Shown here piece by piece: positions 31,303 to 36,803 of a stretch of DNA of 36,803 nucleotides. Positions within the stretch are counted from its first letter, which is position 1. Every line of letters begins with the position of its first letter. The notes below the pieces were generated by a model. That model was not told the DNA's origin and did not search any database. It saw nothing but the letters and a program-made list of their open reading frames with translations. This DNA comes from Salinivirgaceae bacterium (GTDB taxonomy: Bacteria; Bacteroidota; Bacteroidia; Bacteroidales; SZUA-534). The stretch is taken from the NCBI GenBank assembly GCA_016284875.1, contig JAEEPS010000025.1, forward strand, positions 1-36,803, in the 5' to 3' direction. The translations under genes were made by a program, and so were the position numbers.

Positions 31303-32997
31303 ATGAAAAGGATTAAGATTTTTTCACTGCTGGCTTTGACCGCTTTTGCGGTTGCGTCGTTCAATGCTTGCAAAGGCGACAAAGAAGATGACAACACGAA
31401 TGATGATGCAGTTGTTTTCACTGATGGTGATGTTCAGTACAAAATGTCGCTCAGCGAGTTGAAAGACAACGATTCGGAACTCTCTTTCAATCAGGTGATT
31501 GAATATATCAAGCCTATCGACTTGAAAGAGGATATAACCTTCACTTTCAAGTATTCGTCTGACTCGGTTGCTGCATCAGACAGCGCATCGTCCGATAAAA
31601 AGAGTCTGCCAATCACCGAGGCCTCGATGGTAATCGATTGTGGTTCAGAGTCGAACGCCCAAATGGTGCGTGATTCGATGTTGACCGATACCGTTTCATA
31701 TAACATTTCAGTTGAAGGCTCAAAGGTGATTTGCACTTACAAGAAAGAAGTGCTTGAAAACATGACTTACGCTGCTGCGGAAGCATTTTACAACGAGTTG
31801 GCCAAAAAACTTGGCGATCAGCGCAAGAAAAACGATGCCAATAAGGCTAAAGAGGAGAACGATGCAAAGAAGCAGGAGGCCGAGAATAATCGTAAAACCA
31901 ATTATAATTTCGATAAGGATTCCGTTGGCGCCGTTATCAGCACCGACTCGACCATCAGTTACACGCTTGTGAAATCGGGCGTTGCGGCGGTTTACAACTT
32001 CACATTCGACAAGAACACTGGCATGATTACCAGCGGTTCGGTTGTCTGTGTTTGCAAAAACAGCGATGTTGCGAAGGCTTATGCCAAAGAGCACATGAAG
32101 GACAAGAATGCCAATGGTCAACTGCTATTCAAGTCAATCAACCTTGATGGCAGCAATGTGATTATGGTTTATTCTGATTCGGCTATTGCAGGATTGAACA
32201 AGCGCGATATTGTTGCTGCACAGCAGAGCGGAAAAGAGCCTGATGCATCTTCAATCGGCAGCAATACCGATGTTGAGGAAAACAACGAGGGTGAGAACAA
32301 CGGAGAAAACACCGAGAACCAACAGGAAGAGAATAATAATTCTCAAAACTCTGAAAATGAGCAAAATGGAAACGGCAATAATCAGAACACAGAGAACAAT
32401 CAGAGTGAAAATAATCAAAGTGAGAACAATCAGAATGAGAACAATCAGAATGAGAACAATCAGAATGAGAGCAACAACTCTGAAAACACAGAATTAACCC
32501 CTGAAGAGAACAGCAATATTAAGCCGGGTGAAAACGAGCAGAATAACAACGGCGAAAATGTTGAACCCAATATACCGGAAACAGAGCCGGAAAACGGGGA
32601 AAATGAAGAGGTTGCAAGTATTGTTGGTAGATGGGTTGCTTCTAGTATAAAATTGGTTGGAGAAGGTGTGGATCTTTCTGCTCCGGTAGATGAAAATGAT
32701 TTAGATTATCTTGATTTCGATAGTGATGGTAATTGTTCTAATGAATGGTTCGATGAAGGCGAAAAAGTAGTGGATCGAGCTACTTATTCCATCAATGATA
32801 CTGTTTTAAAGTTTACGTGGAATGAAGACAATGAAATGGATTTTTACTACTTCTCACTTTCGGGTGATACTTTACTTTTGTATAAGTATTGTTTCTATTG
32901 TCCTGAAACTGAAACGGTTTATGAAAGCCGTGATCATGTGTCAGAACATGTTGAGTTTGTTCTTACACAAAAGCAATACGTCTATAAACGTATGTAA
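31303..32997 (+). CDS. Surface lipoprotein with duplicated domain, Asn/Glu repeat linker and lipocalin-like C-terminus
   Basis: A 564-residue lipoprotein: lipobox FNAC with Cys23, followed by KGDKEDDNTNDD, an acid-rich stretch like the Bacteroidetes surface-export signal. Residues about 100-165 and 245-310 look like a degenerate duplication (SMVIDCGSESNAQMVRDSM against SVVCVCKNSDVAKAYAKEHM, and GSKVICTYKK against GSNVIMVYSD). A coiled Lys/Glu-rich stretch (KKNDANKAKEENDAKKQEAENN) separates them. Residues about 325-440 are Asn/Glu/Gln low complexity with five-residue ENNQ(N/S) repeats. The C-terminal 120 residues open with IVGRWVASSIKLVGEG, resembling small lipocalin-like domains of Bacteroidetes lipoproteins. 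Codon use is more AT-rich in this last part. I do not recognise a specific function; a surface ligand-binding or adhesive role is a guess. Confidence 0.8.
   Translation: MKRIKIFSLLALTAFAVASFNACKGDKEDDNTNDDAVVFTDGDVQYKMSLSELKDNDSELSFNQVIEYIKPIDLKEDITFTFKYSSDSVAASDSASSDKKSLPITEASMVIDCGSESNAQMVRDSMLTDTVSYNISVEGSKVICTYKKEVLENMTYAAAEAFYNELAKKLGDQRKKNDANKAKEENDAKKQEAENNRKTNYNFDKDSVGAVISTDSTISYTLVKSGVAAVYNFTFDKNTGMITSGSVVCVCKNSDVAKAYAKEHMKDKNANGQLLFKSINLDGSNVIMVYSDSAIAGLNKRDIVAAQQSGKEPDASSIGSNTDVEENNEGENNGENTENQQEENNNSQNSENEQNGNGNNQNTENNQSENNQSENNQNENNQNENNQNESNNSENTELTPEENSNIKPGENEQNNNGENVEPNIPETEPENGENEEVASIVGRWVASSIKLVGEGVDLSAPVDENDLDYLDFDSDGNCSNEWFDEGEKVVDRATYSINDTVLKFTWNEDNEMDFYYFSLSGDTLLLYKYCFYCPETETVYESRDHVSEHVEFVLTQKQYVYKRM
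32392..32466 (+). repeat. 15-base coding tandem repeat (5 copies)
   Basis: Five 15-base units of GAGAACAATCAGAAT type, the last three identical, encode the pentapeptide ENNQ(S/N). It is in frame, so copy-number change would lengthen or shorten the linker without a frameshift. Confidence 0.85.
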
Positions 32998-33023
32998 TTG
33001 TCAGTTTAATGCCAACAAAATAG

Positions 33024-33054
33024 GAGTCGCTCTTTTAGGGCGGCTCTTTTTTTT
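33024..33054 (+). terminator. Intrinsic terminator between the lipoprotein gene and mnmE
   Basis: GAGTCGC and GCGGCTC pair (one G-U) around TCTTTTAGG and are followed by eight T. The T-tract touches the stop codon of the convergent mnmE gene. Confidence 0.8.
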
Positions 33055-34432
33055 ATTTACCGATGCAGAAGTGCGAGAAGATATTTCCAAGCACTTCATC
33101 AGGCGTTATTTCCGAGCCTAGAATTGAACCCAGATTATCGATAACATCGTGAATGTCAATAGCAAGAAGGTCGGTTTCGGTGTTGTTGCGTAGTTTGTCG
33201 GCGGCACGGTCAAGGGCTTCGCGGGCAAGCAGCAGAGCGTTGTAGTGCCGTGCATTGGTGATTATCACATCGTCGGTGTTTTGCTGGCGCATTTTGCTGG
33301 TTAGCAGCGTGATAAGACTATCGATATTCCCACTTTTTGCTGAAATAGATACCTGTCCGAGCATCTTTGGGCTGCTCACAGTGGGCAGGTTGGCGCTGTG
33401 CAGGTCGCACTTGTTCAGCACCACAATCAGCGCGGCATCGTTGGCCATTTTGGATTCAATCTCGCCGAGTGATGCGGTGATTTTTGCGGCCGTGTCAGCG
33501 GCATCGAACATAGCAATCACAATGGCCGCGCGGCTAATCTTCTCGAATGTCTTTTCAATGCCAAGATTCTCTATGGTGTCGGTCGTCTGACGGATGCCGG
33601 CGGTGTCGATGAATCGGTAAGTTACGCCGTCGATGTTGATGGTGTCTTCGATGGCGTCGCGAGTGGTGCCGGCAATGTCGCTCACAATGGCGCGGTCTTC
33701 CTTCAGAATGGCGTTCAATAACGTCGATTTGCCCACATTCGGTTCACCGATGATGGCTACTGGCACGCCGTTTTTGATAGCGTTGCCCAGAGTGAACGAC
33801 TTTATTAGGCGGTCGATTTCCGCACCGATGTTATTCAGCAGGGTGTTGAGTTCAGAGCGGTCGGCAAACTCAACATCTTCTTCACTGAAATCGAGTTCCA
33901 ACTCAACCAGCGATATGGTTTTCAGCAACTCGTCGCGCAGGTGCGCCAGTTCGGTCGAGATGCCGCCGCGCATCTGGTTTAGCGCCACGCGGTGCGATGC
34001 TGCGCCGTTCGAGGCAATCAGGTCGGCCACGGCTTCAGCCTGTGATAGGTCCATCTTGCCGTTCAGGAAGGCGCGCTGAGTGAACTCGCCGGGTGCGGCC
34101 ATCCGTGCTCCGTTGGCGATGAGCGTTTGCAGAATCTGCTGCTGGATGTATTGTGAGCCATGGCAGCCGAATTCAACCACATCTTCGCCAGTGAACGAGT
34201 GGGGGGCGCGGAAAACGGTCATCACCACTTCGTCGATAATGCCAGATTGGTTGCTGATGGTGCCAAAAGCCGCAGTGTGCGACGGCATTGCGGCAATGTC
34301 GAAATTCTTCCGCCGAGCGGTGAAAACACGGCCGGCCACAGTCAGAGCATCGGCTCCGCTCAAGCGCACAAGAGCGATGGCACCGCATCCGGGTGCTGTT
34401 GATATGGCGCAGATTGTATCGGAAAAATCCAT
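33053..34432 (-). CDS. mnmE: tRNA modification GTPase MnmE
   Basis: A 459-residue GTPase that, with MnmG, installs 5-(carboxymethyl)aminomethyl groups on wobble U34 of certain tRNAs. The N-terminal tetrahydrofolate-binding domain (DTICAISTAPGCGAIALVRLSG, GEFTQRAFLNGKMDL) is followed by helices and an inserted G domain with GEPNVGKST (Lys235 by count), DIAGTTRD, DTAGIR and NKCD. The protein ends in the diagnostic CIGK with Cys456. All parts are complete. It is expressed from its own predicted promoter just after the esterase operon terminator. Confidence 0.97.
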   Translation of the reverse strand: MDFSDTICAISTAPGCGAIALVRLSGADALTVAGRVFTARRKNFDIAAMPSHTAAFGTISNQSGIIDEVVMTVFRAPHSFTGEDVVEFGCHGSQYIQQQILQTLIANGARMAAPGEFTQRAFLNGKMDLSQAEAVADLIASNGAASHRVALNQMRGGISTELAHLRDELLKTISLVELELDFSEEDVEFADRSELNTLLNNIGAEIDRLIKSFTLGNAIKNGVPVAIIGEPNVGKSTLLNAILKEDRAIVSDIAGTTRDAIEDTINIDGVTYRFIDTAGIRQTTDTIENLGIEKTFEKISRAAIVIAMFDAADTAAKITASLGEIESKMANDAALIVVLNKCDLHSANLPTVSSPKMLGQVSISAKSGNIDSLITLLTSKMRQQNTDDVIITNARHYNALLLAREALDRAADKLRNNTETDLLAIDIHDVIDNLGSILGSEITPDEVLGNIFSHFCIGK

Positions 34433-34449
34433 CAGTCAGAAATTTTGCG

Positions 34450-34479
34450 CAAAGATAGCATTTGATGTGCAGAAACAAA
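34450..34479 (-). promoter_or_regulatory. Predicted mnmE promoter
   Basis: On the minus strand TTTG (34479-34476), an 18-base spacer and a perfect TATCTTTG (34457-34450). The -33 box lies inside the T-tract of the upstream terminator, and the leader to the ATG at 34432 is only about 10 bases. Confidence 0.5.
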
Positions 34480-34511
34480 AAAGGCCAGGCAGCATCGGAA
34501 ACCGCCCAGCC
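34477..34511 (-). terminator. Intrinsic terminator of the esterase operon
   Basis: On the minus strand GGCTGGGCGG and CTGCCTGGCC pair with three G-U pairs around TTTCCGATG, followed by six T. It directly overlaps the mnmE -33 region. Confidence 0.75.
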
Positions 34512-34514
34512 ATA

Positions 34515-34551
34515 AACTTAAAACTTCGAGAACTTATAACTTAAAACTTAC
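34515..34551 (-). repeat. Heptamer array (plus-strand unit AACTTAA, 5 copies) at the esterase stop codon
   Basis: AACTTAA, AACTTCG, a 2-base insert, AACTTAT, AACTTAA and AACTTAC on the plus strand. The last unit contains TTA, the reverse complement of the esterase stop TAA (34548-34550). On the coding strand TAA recurs in four of the five units. Confidence 0.75.
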
Positions 34552-35507
34552 TTCGTCCATCCGTTCATGCGCAACCATTTCTCGCAGGCGTCGTGCCAGA
34601 ATGCCTGAGTTTCAATCGGATTTCTTGCGCCAAGACCATGGTCGCCGCGGGCATAAAGGTGAAGTTCGCACTCAACTCCCTTTTCGCGCAAAGCGTTGGC
34701 GTAATTGACGCTGTTTGTGTAAGGTACCAGTTTGTCGTTCATGGCGTGAGCCAGGAATGTCGTCGGTGTTTCTGCGGTAACTTGTTTCTCGTTTGAGAAT
34801 CGGTCGATCAAAGTTTGGTTGTTGGCGTCAGAGCCGAGAAGACACTCACGTGTGCCTTTTTCGCTGTAACTCGGTTCCATGGTGATGACAGGGTAGACGA
34901 GCACTGCAAAATCGGGTCTTGCACTCACATTTTCAGTGGGTTTGTACACTTCGTCGTTGAAGTGAGTCGATGCCGTTGAAGCCAGATGACCGCCAGCCGA
35001 GAATCCCACAATACCAACGTGCTCAGGGTTGATGCCGTATTCAGCGGCATGGCTGCGCACGTAGCGAATAGCCTGCTGAACATCCTGCAGCGGGCCGTCG
35101 CAGCGTTTTTCCATAAACTCATCTTTTGGCATGCGATAGCGCAAAACAAAGGCCGAAATGCCGATAGAGTTGAGCCATGTTGCTTGGTTGACACCTTCAA
35201 AGGCGTACGACAGACCAGCATAACTGCCGCCGGGGCACACAACAACTGCCGTGCCCGTCGGGTTTTCGTCGGCAGGGTAGTAGGCTATCGACGGCACCTT
35301 AATATCTCTCGCAAAGAACGATGTGGTACTTACTTCGTCGAGTTTGCTTGCGTCAACGTCTTTCGCGCCTGGAATCTTGCCATTCCAAAGGTCGATGATT
35401 TTTTGCGGTTCCTTCGGTGCGGGCATTCCGGGGAACTGTGCGTTTGCCGTTTGTGTAGCGGCTGTCAGGCAGATTGCTGCCATTGCTGTTAAAATAGTGG
35501 TTTTCAT
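34548..35507 (-). CDS. Secreted alpha/beta-hydrolase esterase, BD-FAE/acetylxylan-esterase-like
   Basis: A 319-residue esterase with a signal peptide cleaved near ANA/QF (residue 24). The oxyanion loop VCPGGSYAGLSY and the nucleophile elbow GFSAGG (Ser170) are clear, with Asp258 (AMNDKLVP) and His290 (GDHGLG) completing the triad. This is the hormone-sensitive-lipase-like group that includes bifunctional carbohydrate esterases acting on acetylated or feruloylated xylan. Together with the SGNH lipoprotein 20 bases upstream it suggests de-esterification of plant polysaccharide in the periplasm. Substrate is inferred from family and from the GH10/GH43 genes at the other end of the window. Confidence 0.88.
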   Translation of the reverse strand: MKTTILTAMAAICLTAATQTANAQFPGMPAPKEPQKIIDLWNGKIPGAKDVDASKLDEVSTTSFFARDIKVPSIAYYPADENPTGTAVVVCPGGSYAGLSYAFEGVNQATWLNSIGISAFVLRYRMPKDEFMEKRCDGPLQDVQQAIRYVRSHAAEYGINPEHVGIVGFSAGGHLASTASTHFNDEVYKPTENVSARPDFAVLVYPVITMEPSYSEKGTRECLLGSDANNQTLIDRFSNEKQVTAETPTTFLAHAMNDKLVPYTNSVNYANALREKGVECELHLYARGDHGLGARNPIETQAFWHDACEKWLRMNGWTK

Positions 35508-35527
35508 TACTTTATTGTATTAAGTTG

Positions 35528-36172
35528 TTAGTCTTTCTTGATTGCTTTCGCGATGATTTCGGCCATGTATGCGGCACCCGGCTCGTCGGGGTGAATGCCG
35601 TCAACAGCAAAATATTCTTGCTTGTCGGCCAATTCTTTATGCAAATCGATGATTGTCAGATTGTTTGCTTTTGCGATTTCGGTCACAGCCGGAATAACGC
35701 CCGCCACAATCACCGAGTCGTTGATGCCCCAGCCGTGGCTGAAGGCGGGGGCAGGGGTGCAGATAAAAATCTGCGGATTGCGCCCGTTCGATTTCAGTGT
35801 GTCGATAAGCGACTGATAGTCTGTCTTAAAACGCTCGGCATTCCAGTTCTGCGGCTTGGTGTCGTTGGTGCCAAGTTTGATAACCACAATGTCGGCGTTG
35901 AGCGCCATTGCGTTAGAGAATTCCTTGCAAATCCAATACGGATAATCGGCGTCTTTCTGCAGTGTGGTGCCGCTTTTGCCGCAGTTCTGCACGCTGTAGC
36001 CATCGCCCAAAATGCGGTTCAGCACCACAGGATAGTCGTCGCGGCTTTGGATTTTGATGCCGTGGCCTTCGGTGATGCTGTCGCCGACGCAGGCCACCCG
36101 AATCTGCTCGTTGCCGCCGCACGCCATAAGCGAAAGCGAAGCAATTGCTGCAAATAAGATATTATGTTTCAT
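35528..36172 (-). CDS. SGNH/GDSL-family esterase lipoprotein
   Basis: A 214-residue lipoprotein with lipobox LMAC and Cys18. The SGNH blocks are present: GDSITEGHG (Ser32), LGTNDTKPQNW (Asn), and DGIHPDEPGAAYMA (Asp191, His194). Such proteins deacetylate xylan or other glycans, or act on lipids and acyl-sugars. I chose the ATG at 36172. An earlier in-frame TTG at 36205 lies inside the predicted -7 box and cannot be translated from that promoter. The downstream esterase follows after 20 bases, so the two form an operon. Confidence 0.9.
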   Translation of the reverse strand: MKHNILFAAIASLSLMACGGNEQIRVACVGDSITEGHGIKIQSRDDYPVVLNRILGDGYSVQNCGKSGTTLQKDADYPYWICKEFSNAMALNADIVVIKLGTNDTKPQNWNAERFKTDYQSLIDTLKSNGRNPQIFICTPAPAFSHGWGINDSVIVAGVIPAVTEIAKANNLTIIDLHKELADKQEYFAVDGIHPDEPGAAYMAEIIAKAIKKD

Positions 36173-36202
36173 CGTTTTGTGTTTATTGCGAAAAATCGTA
36201 GC

Positions 36203-36210
36203 CAAATATA
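36203..36210 (-). promoter_or_regulatory. Perfect -7 box of the esterase operon
   Basis: On the minus strand TATATTTG matches TAnnTTTG exactly, giving a leader of about 24 bases to the ATG at 36172. No good -33 TTTG is found at 18-21 bases. An 11-base palindrome TGTTTGAAACA lies at 36275-36285 further upstream. Confidence 0.42.
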
Positions 36211-36315
36211 GACAACTTGAGCATTAAATGTATTCCGGCTGTGATTTTTTTAAAATCTTTGCCCGCGAACAAAATGTTTGAAACAAATCGGCCTTTTTCA
36301 CGTAATCATTTTATG

Positions 36316-36352
36316 CAAACGTTTGTATTGTTACAATATTTAAATACTTTTG
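36316..36352 (+). promoter_or_regulatory. Consensus promoter of the SiaC-like gene with palindromic operators
   Basis: TTTG (36322-36325), a 19-base spacer and TACTTTTG (36345-36352) is a full match to the Bacteroidetes consensus. The palindrome CAAACGTTTG (36316-36325) covers the -33 box, and the 13-base palindrome TATTGTTACAATA (36326-36338) fills most of the spacer. The predicted leader is about 13 bases. Confidence 0.62.
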
Positions 36353-36371
36353 TCGAACAAAATTGAATCGA

Positions 36372-36767
36372 ATGGACACTATAACAGCCAACGTTTTCCA
36401 GATAGACGGCAACACCAGCCGCCCCACAGTGATTTTCAATGCCACAACTGGCCAGTTCAGGCTTTTAGGGCGGTCGATTCTTGAAAATTCGATTCGTTTC
36501 TACGAGCCGATATCAAAGTGGATCGCTCAATATATCAAGCATCCGGCCGAAAAAACCGAATTTCACATGGAACTTGAGTATTTCAACACCAGCACATCGA
36601 AGTATCTGCTTCAGATTATGCAACAGTTTGAAACTCTGTTCGAAACGGGTGCCGATGTGACAATCGTCTGGTACTATTCTGACGAAGATATGCAGGAATT
36701 GGGCAATGATTATCAGCAGATTGTGAAAGTACCATTCGAATTCAAGAAACTGTCGGTGCAGGCATAG
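36372..36767 (+). CDS. SiaC family regulatory phosphoprotein (DUF1987)
   Basis: A 131-residue small protein of the SiaC/DUF1987 family. Landmarks are TGQFRLLGRSILENSIRFYEPI and LEYFNTSTSKYLLQIMQQF. In Pseudomonas aeruginosa SiaC is phosphorylated on a Thr of the NTS-type motif by the kinase SiaB, dephosphorylated by SiaA, and in its free form activates the diguanylate cyclase SiaD. The equivalent residue here is probably Thr73. I chose the ATG at 36372 because an in-frame TTG at 36363 lies too close to the predicted transcript start. Partner genes may lie beyond the right edge of the window; none is inside it. Confidence 0.9.
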   Translation: MDTITANVFQIDGNTSRPTVIFNATTGQFRLLGRSILENSIRFYEPISKWIAQYIKHPAEKTEFHMELEYFNTSTSKYLLQIMQQFETLFETGADVTIVWYYSDEDMQELGNDYQQIVKVPFEFKKLSVQA

Positions 36768-36803
36768 AAAAGTCTTCTTGTTGATATTCAGATGTTTCTG
36801 CTT

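Noticed and set aside
1..36803. tRNA genes, CRISPR arrays, transposases or integrases
   Set aside because: None were seen; the tandem arrays have 7-, 8- or 15-base units without spacers, so they are not CRISPR.

Overview
This 36.8 kb window looks like chromosome from a fibre-degrading gut or rumen member of the Bacteroidota, probably Bacteroidales. The protein set points there: GH10 and GH43 xylan enzymes with a GPH symporter, TPR-PD40-OmpA envelope proteins, a YfiR protein, ClpC, GyrA, MnmE and a SiaC-type phosphoprotein. Several intergenic regions carry the Bacteroidetes promoter form (TTTG, about 19 bases, TAnnTTTG), and starts lack Shine-Dalgarno sequences. I see no tRNA, rRNA, CRISPR array or insertion sequence. 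The longest gene-free stretch is about 290 bases.

Layout. 1-3.7 kb (+): a xylo-oligosaccharide module of a GPH symporter (cut by the left edge), a GH10 xylanase lipoprotein and a cytoplasmic GH43 enzyme. 3.8-11.6 kb (-): a tightly packed run, in transcription order TPR-PD40-OmpA protein, YfiR protein, CHASE8-like hybrid histidine kinase with Hpt domain, STAS protein, AmgK-like sugar kinase fused to a RapZ C-terminal domain, and a MurU-like nucleotidyltransferase. 11.7-20.3 kb (+): methyltransferase-like protein, TPR protein, a second TPR-PD40-CRD-OmpA protein, the TrkH/TrkA potassium system, YqeY, a DnaQ-family exonuclease and a fumarylacetoacetate hydrolase family enzyme. 20.4-23.8 kb (-): clpC and map. 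23.9-26.9 kb: an AT-richer accessory stretch with two poorly characterised proteins and an AbiEii-type toxin-antitoxin pair. 27.2-33.0 kb (+): gyrA, a TPR protein and a large acidic/Asn-rich lipoprotein. 33.1-36.2 kb (-): mnmE and two esterases. 36.4 kb (+): a SiaC-like phosphoprotein.

The most exciting candidate is the minus-strand operon at 3.8-11.6 kb. An OmpA-like peptidoglycan-binding protein, YfiR and a CHASE8-HAMP sensor match the parts of the Pseudomonas YfiB-YfiR-YfiN envelope-stress system. Here the diguanylate cyclase output is replaced by a hybrid histidine kinase coupled to a STAS protein, and the operon continues into enzymes resembling the AmgK-MurU cell-wall recycling shortcut. 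I infer a peptidoglycan-status sensing and salvage circuit.

Two other patterns stand out. First, the symporter at the left edge has two blocks of transmembrane segments in swapped order relative to MelB, with all three joints at an in-frame TCGGC (Ser-Ala). Second, several genes (GH10, the AmgK-RapZ fusion, TrkA, an esterase and, in short form, TrkH and a TPR protein) end inside or directly at arrays of 7-base repeats. Because 7 is not a multiple of 3, most of these arrays place stop codons in all reading frames.
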